DNA from: JAXMEB01 sp046348545
Lineage (GTDB): Bacteria > Pseudomonadota > Gammaproteobacteria > Berkiellales > Berkiellaceae
Direction: 5' to 3'
DNA: 64,000 nucleotides
Assembly (NCBI GenBank): GCA_046348545.1
Contig: JAXMEB010000005.1
Coordinates: forward strand, 124,001-188,000
Position numbers and translations under genes: made by a program. The notes under the pieces were generated by a model. The model had not been told where the DNA came from. It did not search any database and was given only the letters and a program-made list of their open reading frames with translations. Below are positions 16,814 to 24,972 of the stretch, piece by piece. Numbering within the stretch: the first letter of the stretch is position 1; every line of letters starts with the position of its first letter.

Positions 16814-16834
16814 ACCGGACCCATACCGGACCCA
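16814..16834. repeat. Second direct repeat pair flanking the att site
   Basis: ACCGGACCCA occurs at 16814-16823 and 16825-16834, the same 11-bp period as the pair at 16573-16593 with related sequence. It lies 47 bp beyond the tRNA fragment. Either it is the outer arm site, or it is a remnant of the matching site of another element that used the same tRNA. Confidence 0.4.
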
Positions 16835-16978
16835 AGAGACATAGCTTTATACCCCCTCAGTTCTAAAGTCAGAAGGTATTGCCTAAATTTGATGTGGCGC
16901 AGATCTGTTGGTTTCATTCAAAAATAGTTTAAGTTTAATAACTTATATTTAGCTGGGTAACTTTGCTAGGTTAACTGC

Positions 16979-17212
16979 TCAAAATAACTGGCTATCGTAT
17001 CTTTTCACTTTACCCAAAATACAAAAGTAGCTTTTAAGTTCATATTCCCTCTCCTGAGAGGATGCTTTTAGCATTTTTAATTTGTTGCCATCAGCAATAA
17101 GTAAATAACCTTCTTCTGCTTCTTGTTTAGTTACATCTACTAAACAGTCAACTTTTAACCCTTGATCTAGCTCTACATTTTGAAACCAAAAAAGCTCTTT
17201 TGATACCAACAT
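16979..17212 (-). CDS. Small uncharacterised protein, paralogous to 42936-43181
   Basis: A 77-residue acidic protein with the pattern WFQNVELD...DCLVDVTKQEAEEGYLLIADG. The same WF..V...DCLVD.....GY.LI pattern appears in the 81-residue protein at 42936-43181, so both belong to one small family. No signal peptide or TM segment. It lies next to a PAS-LuxR regulator gene; its paralogue lies next to a response regulator gene. Function unknown. Confidence 0.6.
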   Translation of the reverse strand: MLVSKELFWFQNVELDQGLKVDCLVDVTKQEAEEGYLLIADGNKLKMLKASSQEREYELKSYFCILGKVKRYDSQLF

Positions 17213-17257
17213 AATTGTCCCTATTTCTCAATATTCTAAGGACATTACTTTATATTT

Positions 17258-17953
17258 TTATAATTTCATATCAGCCGTTTGGCTTTTTTGTTTAATATAT
17301 TGATCCAAGATACTCTTGCCAAATAATTCATGTATTATCCCTGATTCAATCACATATTTTCTTAATTCTACGATAGTGCCACATTGAAATTTTCTTTTGA
17401 TATTCTGTAAATGTGATGAAACCGTGCTTCTCGAAATATTTAGTTGGCGCGCAACTCCACGTTCTCCATCTACCACAATTCCTTTTAAAACAATTAATTC
17501 TGATTCAGTAAGATATTCATTATCAAATTTATTACCCAACCAGAAACGATTTTGTTCATCTAGTTCAGAAAATTTTGTGAAAATACTCAAATGAGTGACA
17601 TCTATCAAGGATCCACAGATGCCTAGCAAGGTACCTTCTGCATCAAACAAAGGAGCCTTCGTGATTATAATTTTTGTTTCCTTGACAGCCTTAGAATCAT
17701 CATTATCTGTATCTTTGGTTTCAATACTTTCAAGCTTAGTGTAGCATCGTTCTCCATTTAATATGGCTATATCCTTTTCTCTAAAAAAGTCACCATCACG
17801 ACGCCAGGCAAGCTGATAATCATCTTTACCTATCATTTGCTTGGGAGAGTCAGCCCCTGCCATTTCCGCTAAGGCTTCACTACAGCTGCTAAATCTAAAG
17901 TTTAAATCCTTTGCAAATGAACACTGAATAACGCCCTCTATTTCAGCAATCAT
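17258..17953 (-). CDS. PAS-domain LuxR-type transcription regulator
   Basis: A 231-residue regulator. Residues about 1-125 resemble a PAS sensor (FRFSSCSEALAEMAG...KIIITKAPLFDAEGTLLGICGSLIDVT). The C-terminus is a LuxR/GerE HTH (LTESELIVLKGIVVDGERGVARQLNISRSTVSSHLQNIKRKF). Ligand unknown. One base separates it from the upstream thioesterase gene, so the two form an operon. Legionella-like bacteria carry many such PAS-LuxR proteins. Confidence 0.8.
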   Translation of the reverse strand: MIAEIEGVIQCSFAKDLNFRFSSCSEALAEMAGADSPKQMIGKDDYQLAWRRDGDFFREKDIAILNGERCYTKLESIETKDTDNDDSKAVKETKIIITKAPLFDAEGTLLGICGSLIDVTHLSIFTKFSELDEQNRFWLGNKFDNEYLTESELIVLKGIVVDGERGVARQLNISRSTVSSHLQNIKRKFQCGTIVELRKYVIESGIIHELFGKSILDQYIKQKSQTADMKL

Positions 17954-17954
17954 T

Positions 17955-18380
17955 TTAAGCTCCTACAACTTGATAAAATGAAGATATCAATACAGGTTTT
18001 CGGTCTTTATCTATGGCTGCAACAACCATATTGCCTTCTAATACTAACTCATCTCGTTCATTATAAATTTCATGCTTAAATCTGATCTTAAACTTAGATT
18101 CTGGGTACATCTGACAAGTTACGTTAAATTCCTGCCCAGACAACAAAGGACGTTTATAAAGCTGATCGGCTTGAACAGCTACGAGATAGATTCCCTTTTC
18201 AAGCAAAGTTTTAAAATTCAACCCGACGGTTTCTAAAAATTCATGTCTTGCGTGCTCTAAGTAGTTTAGATATACAGAATTGTTCACAATCCCCTGCATA
18301 TCACATTCATAGTCGCGTACTTTCATTGAAATTGAAAACTTACCCTGGTTACCCGTCATTTTCTCACCTACTGCATTCAA
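17955..18380 (-). CDS. 4HBT/YbgC-type acyl-CoA thioesterase
   Basis: A 141-residue hotdog-fold protein. The segment DYECDMQGIVNNSVYLNYLEHARHEFL is the YbgC/4-hydroxybenzoyl-CoA thioesterase active-site region, with Asp in DMQGIVNN. Such enzymes hydrolyse short- or medium-chain acyl-CoA in the cytoplasm. It is the first gene of an operon with the PAS-LuxR regulator. Confidence 0.82.
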   Translation of the reverse strand: MNAVGEKMTGNQGKFSISMKVRDYECDMQGIVNNSVYLNYLEHARHEFLETVGLNFKTLLEKGIYLVAVQADQLYKRPLLSGQEFNVTCQMYPESKFKIRFKHEIYNERDELVLEGNMVVAAIDKDRKPVLISSFYQVVGA

Positions 18381-18480
18381 GTACTAATTTGTTCAGCTGT
18401 CTTTGTTTAAGCTCCAAAGAACATTGAAAACCTATAGGAATTTTTATTAAATTAAAACCCCCGAAAATAGGGAGTCATTT

Positions 18481-19290
18481 ATGGAGTTACCTAACATTGC
18501 GACGGTGAGGTTCAAAGATCAGATAGATAGAACTTCCCAGCATATTCGAGCTGCATCTGGCACTGATTATTTCGTAATCTATCTATTATTCAAGAATAAT
18601 GAACGCTTTGTTTTGTCAAATATTTACTCACATTTGAATGATTACTATCAGCATGAGTTTTATAAAGATGACGCAAGCACATCTCTTCGGTTATTTAGTG
18701 ACAAGAATTACTATCTTTGCGAAAATGGCAAAGGGCTATCAGAAAGGTATCATCGTATTTTGACTGAAAAGCATTCAGTATACCGTTCATTTTATAAATT
18801 TTATCGAACACCGGATTTTGATATCATTTTTGGAGCCGCGCATAAGTCACCGCAATTCGATCTGAAATGGATTTATCAGAAAAGAAATAAAGACTTCGAA
18901 TCATTCATATTAAAATTCATTGAATCCAATTTAAGCATTTTCAGAGACCATAATCCTGAATTAAAACAATCACCTTATTTCCACAGTACTCGGCTACTTC
19001 AAAGAATATTTACCCAATCTGTTACGCCTATATTGACGCCTCGTGAAATTGACTGTCTGCAACTCTGCGCTAAAGGATTAACCGCAAATGAAACAGCCAC
19101 CGCTCTCGGAATCATGAAGAATACTGTTGAAGAACATAAAAAATCAATTCTCAAAAAACTAAATGCCCTCAATATGGCTAATGCTATTTACATTGCGATG
19201 AATGAAGGCCTTTTTGATGAAAAGAAATTAATTATACAGCCATTCGCTGAATCACTATTGCATTTTAGGAACATAAAAGACATCAATTAG
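18481..19290 (+). CDS. LuxR-type HTH transcription regulator
   Basis: A 269-residue protein. The N-terminal ~185 residues have no recognised ligand motif but include FVIYLLFKNNERFVLSNIY. The C-terminal HTH is LTPREIDCLQLCAKGLTANETATALGIMKNTVEEHKKSILKKL. A GGGAG ribosome site lies 6 nt before the ATG. It is divergent from the thioesterase operon, with about 100 bp of shared control DNA, so it may regulate that operon. Confidence 0.8.
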   Translation: MELPNIATVRFKDQIDRTSQHIRAASGTDYFVIYLLFKNNERFVLSNIYSHLNDYYQHEFYKDDASTSLRLFSDKNYYLCENGKGLSERYHRILTEKHSVYRSFYKFYRTPDFDIIFGAAHKSPQFDLKWIYQKRNKDFESFILKFIESNLSIFRDHNPELKQSPYFHSTRLLQRIFTQSVTPILTPREIDCLQLCAKGLTANETATALGIMKNTVEEHKKSILKKLNALNMANAIYIAMNEGLFDEKKLIIQPFAESLLHFRNIKDIN

Positions 19291-19309
19291 TTATTGTTTT
19301 GAAATTTAC

Positions 19310-20683
19310 TTAAGCGATATTAATTATATTATTCATAGTAAATTCAATCCTTGTTGTCTTGAACTGTAAATTTTTATCCTCTGGCAATTTTCCAAAAAAG
19401 GGATCCTTTAAAATCTGATTCGGTATTTTACCGGGCTTATCTGTATAATCGCGAAGCACTTGATCATTAAGCGTGACTTTGACATTCATCGTAGTATCGA
19501 CAGGCTGTCCGATTACAGTGCGTGCGTGTTGAGCAACTTCGCCGACTAAGGCCATTTTATCGGTCACTTCATCATTTTCAAGTAAAGTCACATAAGTACT
19601 AAGCTGAGTGATGATGTCACTCAGTTGTACGCCTTCATAATCTTCAATTAGGATTGGTGGATTGCCGTTATGGACACAAACCCCATTTTTAAAAAGATAT
19701 TGTAGGTTATCTTGCGTAGCCCATCCTTTGCCATCAAAGTGCTGGTATAGTCTTTTCAGATTATTTTTTTCTCTTTTGACGCTAATCGTTCTAATCTCAC
19801 CTGATGCATCGTAAAGCATCCTCACAATAGCCCTTTTTAATTCAGAGCTACCATACCAATTGGTTTGATCATAGGTATTACGATCAAACCTAAAGGGAAC
19901 CACTTCGTCATTATTGGGCACCAACTTTAAATCAAATGTCATATGAAATGATTTTGCATTACAGTTTGGAGGGATTGGCTCCTCTGGCTCATACCATTCT
20001 TTGATATTGAGTTTACCAACTCGATATTCCTCGCGTTTAAGCGGTATGGTTTTATTTTCATTCTGATAAATCGCTTCGTAGGATTTGAACTTAGTCAGCG
20101 TTGCAGAGATACCATCGCCTAATGATTTATCGTCTGAAATATAACCCACGCCTGATATTTCTAGTTTCCAAATCTCGTAGAGGCCCATCTCTTCAGGTAA
20201 ATCAATGGTGTTCTCAGATAACAAATCGGCATAGACATGAATCAATACCTCAGAACCATCAGATTTTCGCTCAAAAGTAAATCGATTTAATGGCTTCAGC
20301 CTTCCATATGGCAACAGGAACGTCTCACCTTCAATCAATAAACGATTTATAGGGGAAAAACTCCTATCAAATCGGCCAAAGATGCTCTCTAGCGTACAGC
20401 TCATAGCACATTGATTGCCATTCACTTCATATCCCATCTTGAGATACCAAACGGTTTGATCAGGATCGATATAAAGGAGCCAACCTTCTCCTAAATGAAC
20501 ACCCCCAAGGCGATCATCTTTCACTATCGTATGGTTCTTCCAAACTAACTCATGCTGCTGATCGAATTGGAGTTGTTCTGCTGTTCTGACAGGAATAGGA
20601 TAATCAGGTATCGCGACCAATTGGCTATCCTTGCCCATTGAGTCCTCATAAGGCAAGCCAAATATAGGAATTTGCTTAATCAT
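19310..20683 (-). CDS. Putative phage tail-associated protein
   Basis: A 457-residue protein with no recognised domain. It ends the leftward tail block of the second prophage and overlaps the preceding gene by 4 nt. It opens MIKQIPIFGLPYEDSMGKDSQ and is rich in beta-strand-like segments. A distal tail or baseplate role is inferred from position only. The gene ends 20 bp from the converging LuxR gene. Confidence 0.5.
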   Translation of the reverse strand: MIKQIPIFGLPYEDSMGKDSQLVAIPDYPIPVRTAEQLQFDQQHELVWKNHTIVKDDRLGGVHLGEGWLLYIDPDQTVWYLKMGYEVNGNQCAMSCTLESIFGRFDRSFSPINRLLIEGETFLLPYGRLKPLNRFTFERKSDGSEVLIHVYADLLSENTIDLPEEMGLYEIWKLEISGVGYISDDKSLGDGISATLTKFKSYEAIYQNENKTIPLKREEYRVGKLNIKEWYEPEEPIPPNCNAKSFHMTFDLKLVPNNDEVVPFRFDRNTYDQTNWYGSSELKRAIVRMLYDASGEIRTISVKREKNNLKRLYQHFDGKGWATQDNLQYLFKNGVCVHNGNPPILIEDYEGVQLSDIITQLSTYVTLLENDEVTDKMALVGEVAQHARTVIGQPVDTTMNVKVTLNDQVLRDYTDKPGKIPNQILKDPFFGKLPEDKNLQFKTTRIEFTMNNIINIA

Positions 20684-21003
20684 TCCGACGCAAACTCAAG
20701 CTTAACTTGATTTCCATTCGCATCTTCAAATTGAGCTGATTTTAATGATTTGGATTCAATCACAAATAAGCCATCACTGCTTTTAATCAGCTCTGGCTCA
20801 TGGTATTCACGCGTATTTGGAATTTCTTTGAGAGGTGAAGCAAGACTGCTTGAATCGGATGGGGCTGGTGGGTTGTTAGCTGTGCCGACACCACGGCAAG
20901 CCGCTATAGGCTCAGATAAAGCTGGCGAAAGTCGCTCAGTTGAAACCTTCTTAGTTTCAATAAGCTGATTAACATGCTTAACAAACCGAGCGTCTGTCGT
21001 CAT
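20680..21003 (-). CDS. Small phage protein of the tail block, unknown
   Basis: A 107-residue protein, serine/proline rich in its middle (NNPPAPSDSSSLASPLKEIP), with a short C-terminal strand-like segment. Overlaps the downstream gene by 4 nt (ATGA) and follows the 539-residue tail protein by 3 bp. No function can be assigned. Confidence 0.45.
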   Translation of the reverse strand: MTTDARFVKHVNQLIETKKVSTERLSPALSEPIAACRGVGTANNPPAPSDSSSLASPLKEIPNTREYHEPELIKSSDGLFVIESKSLKSAQFEDANGNQVKLEFASE

Positions 21004-21006
21004 AGA

Positions 21007-22626
21007 TTAAGCGTTTAGAATGAGATATTCATTCGGGATGTTGATTTGGTAGTGTTCGGTAGTATGAACGTCGCTAGGGGCCTGAGCTTCGTCAATTTCA
21101 GGTGTGGGAACAACAAAGCGCTCTGGATAGCTTGTCACACCTGGCTGTACTTGTGTATTTCCAGTATACCCGTCCCAATCTTCATTGAATGCCTCAGAGG
21201 AAGCTGCCCCGCCAAATCGAGGAAGCGCAACAGCTTGCCTATCCCCCTGTGGGCTCCCATGGCCAGATGGCCTCACTGGTAACCCTAGCCTAGATTCATT
21301 TACTTCTTCATTGCTATCCGTTCTGGAAACGGCAATTGTAATTGTGGTTAGGCTACTGCCTTGATTAAAGTCGCATTCATGAATGATATGTCGGACCTTA
21401 CCTTTAGCTTTAACCTCGAATGTTTCTAAAGCCACCGTATGGTGACGTTCTATATGAGGGTGCAATATCGTTTTAAAGGTGATCTGATTCTGCCGATGCG
21501 CATCTAAGATAGACACTTTCGCTTGATGCAGGAGCGTTTGAGCTAGGTTTGAAAGCGCAGCCCTATCCTCTATCTCAATAACACTATCGCCTGCCTCGTC
21601 TGTAATACTGCCTACCATGATCTGACCAGCTTTGAAGGCATCAACATCTGCGGGCACTTCTAAACTAGCATGCTCCTGACGTAAGATTGGACCAATTTGG
21701 CTGCTCGACTGAGGCGCTTCTAGATTTAAAACATAATGCTCTGTTACCGTTTGATTAAAGCGCTTAGTCAACGCAAATGAGGCATCTCGAACCAAGTATT
21801 GCTGTAACTCATTTGAGATAACAAAAGCAACCTGTTGGCCATTACAGTGAACTGTGCCACCTGGATACTGATTCACAAAGCGAATGCTTCCCTTAAGCTG
21901 CCAGCCTGTCCCCGATACAGCTTGTTGAATCATCGCGGTATTTGGCATCGTTGCGCCTTGATGAAGCTGATCGCATAGACTCAAAGGATACGTATATTCA
22001 TACTGTATTTCACGTTCTTTGAGGCGTTGGTATCGATACTGAATATCAATATTAACTTGATTGTGCAGGGTTCGACGATTAGCGAGCTGGACACTCGTTT
22101 GTTGGTATAAAATATCGTCTGATGTAAAAGTGAAGTCAGGCTGGTCTTTGGCCAACCAGGATGTTAACCGAAATTGATTTTGCTTATCTAAGTCTAAACT
22201 AGCTGGCACTGTGGTTAATTGATTGCGAGCATAAGTCCAATTATCAGATTTGGCGTCAAAAACAACTGAACTCCAATGTCCGCCAATTAAGGCATCAATT
22301 TCTGCTCTATTTGAGTGCTCTACACGTTCCTGAAGCTGATCCGTACAAGTAAATGTGGTCAGTCTTGTCGTTGGATCATAAACGGCTTCATCCACGACAC
22401 CCTTGAATAGTAAAGTCCTGTTATCGACCTCAACATATTCAATTTGGACTGGCTTACCAATCCATTTGCTAACCGATATCTCACCTGCAAACGGCAGCAG
22501 TGTGAATTCAGCCACCTTTGCGGTGCCTTCTTCGGCTACGATTCGGAGGGTATGAATCAGGTTGCTTGAAATATCAACAAAGTCCAGAACCACATAAAGC
22601 TGCCAATTGCACATATTATGTTTCAA
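21007..22626 (-). CDS. Phage tail protein (large, distal-tail-like)
   Basis: A 539-residue protein. The N-terminal part (MCNWQLYVVLDFVDISSNLIHTLRIVAEEGTAKVAEF...YVEVDNRTLLFKGVVDEAVYDPTTRLTTFTCTD) resembles the barrel domains of tail hub or distal tail proteins. The middle (GSIRFVNQYPGGTVHCNGQQ) and the proline-rich C-terminus have no known motif. It lies in the tail operon downstream of the tape measure gene, where hub genes are expected. Confidence 0.55.
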   Translation of the reverse strand: MKHNMCNWQLYVVLDFVDISSNLIHTLRIVAEEGTAKVAEFTLLPFAGEISVSKWIGKPVQIEYVEVDNRTLLFKGVVDEAVYDPTTRLTTFTCTDQLQERVEHSNRAEIDALIGGHWSSVVFDAKSDNWTYARNQLTTVPASLDLDKQNQFRLTSWLAKDQPDFTFTSDDILYQQTSVQLANRRTLHNQVNIDIQYRYQRLKEREIQYEYTYPLSLCDQLHQGATMPNTAMIQQAVSGTGWQLKGSIRFVNQYPGGTVHCNGQQVAFVISNELQQYLVRDASFALTKRFNQTVTEHYVLNLEAPQSSSQIGPILRQEHASLEVPADVDAFKAGQIMVGSITDEAGDSVIEIEDRAALSNLAQTLLHQAKVSILDAHRQNQITFKTILHPHIERHHTVALETFEVKAKGKVRHIIHECDFNQGSSLTTITIAVSRTDSNEEVNESRLGLPVRPSGHGSPQGDRQAVALPRFGGAASSEAFNEDWDGYTGNTQVQPGVTSYPERFVVPTPEIDEAQAPSDVHTTEHYQINIPNEYLILNA

Positions 22627-23195
22627 TGAAAATCATTGAATTTTTCATTCACTGTTTTTAATTTATTTTGAATCATCTCAACATGTTCATACAAAAGATC
22701 AAGCCTGATTAAATTATCTTGATATTCAGGTAATACCTCATGATATTCCATGATGAGAACATCAATTTCAGCTACAAGGCTCACAAAGACTTTTTGATTG
22801 AAAAAGCACTGAATTAAATATTTTAAATCAATCACGTGGCTTATAATCTCTTCTCGAAAGAAATCTTGTAAATGTCGGTTACAATACATAGATTGAACTA
22901 TATGTTTGCTTTGATAGTATGTTGGATCATCTACTCCGGCCTCTCTATCATTTTCAAGGTAAGAAATTCCGTCAGGATTATTACATTTTTCGTCTTGAGA
23001 AATTAAAAACAATCTGCATTCCTTCAACAAAAGTGAAATGATTCTATTAACCTCTATTGCTCTATCCTGCTTTAATTTAGATTTAGCCAAACCGCACTGA
23101 ACAAGATAAGTAACAAACCCACCAAAAAGAGCACCAAAAAGAGCACCTATTAAAGTTGCCGTTGGTTGAATATATTCAGCAGGAAAATTAATCAT
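22623..23195 (-). CDS. Membrane-anchored accessory protein in the tail operon
   Basis: A 190-residue protein with one N-terminal glycine-rich TM segment (TATLIGALFGALFGGFVTYLV) and a helical cytoplasmic part. It does not resemble a virion protein. It overlaps the downstream tail gene by 4 nt. Single-TM helical proteins in such positions are often accessory (moron) genes, for example superinfection exclusion or defence, but no family is recognised. Confidence 0.5.
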   Translation of the reverse strand: MINFPAEYIQPTATLIGALFGALFGGFVTYLVQCGLAKSKLKQDRAIEVNRIISLLLKECRLFLISQDEKCNNPDGISYLENDREAGVDDPTYYQSKHIVQSMYCNRHLQDFFREEIISHVIDLKYLIQCFFNQKVFVSLVAEIDVLIMEYHEVLPEYQDNLIRLDLLYEHVEMIQNKLKTVNEKFNDFH

Positions 23196-23574
23196 GTTTT
23201 TCCTTAAATTTCCTCACAAACCAAACTCCAAGCAAACTCACTTCCTGTGACAATTGCCTGCACTTGAAGCGGCTCAGCAAAAACCATAATCTCAGGATAA
23301 TACTGAACTTGATAGCAAGCCGCATCTGCAATTGGTTCCAGTATGGTGATATTTGCTTCTAATCGGCAGCCAGTCTCAATCATTTCTCCATTAACAATGG
23401 CATATCCTTTCGGCTCAAAGCCGTGATCGTCTCGACGCGCAGCTGGAATGACAACTTTATTACTGACGCTTAAAATTGCTCTAGGTGCTGCGCATTTTAA
23501 AAGCATTGGTTTGACCCGCCCCTGACTTTCCGGACACCTCACTAAGATAGTAAAATCTGTCCTAGAGGTGTTAA

Positions 23575-23889
23575 ATGAGTCAGAAGAAATTAGTCAATAT
23601 TGTGAAGCAGCGTAGCAAATATAGCTTACAATTCAAAGAACAAGCAGTTAAAAGGGCTGAGATCGATGGTATATCCAAAGTAGCTACCGATCTTGGTTTG
23701 TCAGAGAGCGTTATTTATGCCTGGCGGAAAAAGCTAGAGCAAACAGGCATCCCCTTTGAAGACCAGAAGATTCAATCAGCTGAAATGGCGAGGCTAAAGC
23801 GTGAAAACACACGCTTGGCTCAGGAGAATGCTTTCCTAAAAAAGGTGGCAACGTACTTCGCGAAGGACGAAGAGCGAGGTACGAAATGA
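23575..23889 (+). CDS. IS3-family transposase OrfA
   Basis: A 104-residue HTH protein (KYSLQFKEQAVKRAEIDGISKVATDLGLSESVIYAWRKKLE) followed by a leucine-zipper-like helix (EMARLKRENTRLAQENAFLKKVATYFAK). It binds IS ends and dimerises. The stop overlaps orfB by ATGA; IS3 elements commonly make an OrfAB fusion by frameshift, though here start-stop overlap is what is visible. Confidence 0.9.
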   Translation: MSQKKLVNIVKQRSKYSLQFKEQAVKRAEIDGISKVATDLGLSESVIYAWRKKLEQTGIPFEDQKIQSAEMARLKRENTRLAQENAFLKKVATYFAKDEERGTK

Positions 23890-24734
23890 TTAAAGAGAAC
23901 GAACCATTTTTTGAAACTCGAATGATGTGCCGTGTTCTGTGTGTCTCACGCAGTGGCTATTATGACTGGGTTAAACGAACGCCATCACGCCGAGAACAAG
24001 AAAATGAGAATTTGGCTGTTCAAATTAAAACCATTTTTGATAATCAAAAACAACGTGTTGGTGCTATCCGAATCACGAAAAGCCTTAGGAAATCTGGTCT
24101 CAAGATTGGCAAGAATCGAGTGGCGCATATTATGCGAAAACAAGGGTGGCGTGCTAAAGGTGCTCGAAAATTTAAAGCAACAACCAACAGTAAACATAAT
24201 CTACCAGTCGCTCCGAATCTGCTTCAGCAAAATTTTGAAGCAAGCAGGCCTAATCAAAAGTGGGTCTCCGACCTCACTTATATTTGGACTGAAGAAGGCT
24301 GGTTGTATTTGGCTGTTGTGTTAGACCTCTATTCTCGCATGGTTGTGGGGTGGGCAATGGGAGAACGTATGACCGCATCTTTGGTATGCAATGCTTTGCA
24401 AATGGCTCTATGGCGCCGTAAGCACCCTCATGGGGTTATCATTCATTCAGATCGAGGGGTTCAGTATTGCTCAAAGGAATACCAAGCACTACTAGCTAAA
24501 TACAATCTGATTTGCAGCATGAGCAAAAAAGGTGATTGTTATGACAATGGTGCCATGGAAAGCTGGAATGGGAGTCTCAAGGTTGAAGCTATCCACGGTG
24601 AGTGCTTCAAAACGCGCCAGGAAGCCATGCAGCATGTTTTCGATTACATCGATGTCTATTATAATCGTCAGCGCCTTCATTCTAAATTGGGCTATTTGAG
24701 CCCCGTTGAGTTTGAAGGCAAAATAGTCGCTTAG
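23886..24734 (+). CDS. IS3-family transposase OrfB (DDE integrase)
   Basis: A 282-residue retroviral-type integrase. The DDE residues are visible in WVSDLTYIW, IIHSDRGVQYCS and GAMESWNGSLKVE. An HTH_21-like N-terminal segment and the C-terminal YYNRQRLHSKLGYLSPVEFE complete the family pattern. Full length, no damage seen. Confidence 0.93.
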   Translation: MIKENEPFFETRMMCRVLCVSRSGYYDWVKRTPSRREQENENLAVQIKTIFDNQKQRVGAIRITKSLRKSGLKIGKNRVAHIMRKQGWRAKGARKFKATTNSKHNLPVAPNLLQQNFEASRPNQKWVSDLTYIWTEEGWLYLAVVLDLYSRMVVGWAMGERMTASLVCNALQMALWRRKHPHGVIIHSDRGVQYCSKEYQALLAKYNLICSMSKKGDCYDNGAMESWNGSLKVEAIHGECFKTRQEAMQHVFDYIDVYYNRQRLHSKLGYLSPVEFEGKIVA

Positions 24735-24972
24735 TGTCCTGTCCGTTTTTTCGGGGGAAGGTCAGTTCTGCATAATTTAGCCCATCTAGTCCTGCGGGAA
24801 CCCATCCCTGTCCTGATAACACCGTTTTAAGTTTATTAAAATGAGTTTGCTTCACCGCTCTGCCAGATTGCATGCGATGTGTGACCGCACCACCAATTGA
24901 TTCATAGGTTTGAGAAAAATATAACATTGCACTGATAGGCATAGATATATTATCTAAAATAAAATTCATAGG

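Larger units (their letters stand above)
23512..24764 (+). mobile_element. IS3-family insertion sequence (complete)
   Basis: A 1253-bp element with ~35-bp imperfect terminal repeats. Both ends begin TGACC and share CGGACA and CACTAAG at matching positions. It is flanked by the direct repeat GTT (23509-23511 and 24765-24767), the 3-bp duplication usual for IS3. It carries overlapping orfA and orfB, both intact. Confidence 0.92.
23204..24969 (-). pseudogene. Phage tail gene interrupted by an IS3-family element
   Basis: The two halves are 24969-24765 and 23508-23204. Removing the IS (23512-24764) and one copy of the 3-bp target duplication GTT joins them in frame as ...GLNYAEPMLLKCAAPRAIL..., a 169-residue protein. 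The N-terminal half begins MNFILDNISMPISAML. It lies between a HEPN-like gene and the membrane-anchored gene in the tail block. The insertion would break this tail component, so the prophage is probably not able to make functional tails. Confidence 0.75.

Noticed and set aside
17397..17594. Plus-strand ORF inside the PAS-LuxR gene
   Set aside because: Shadow frame of a gene with clear PAS and HTH domains.
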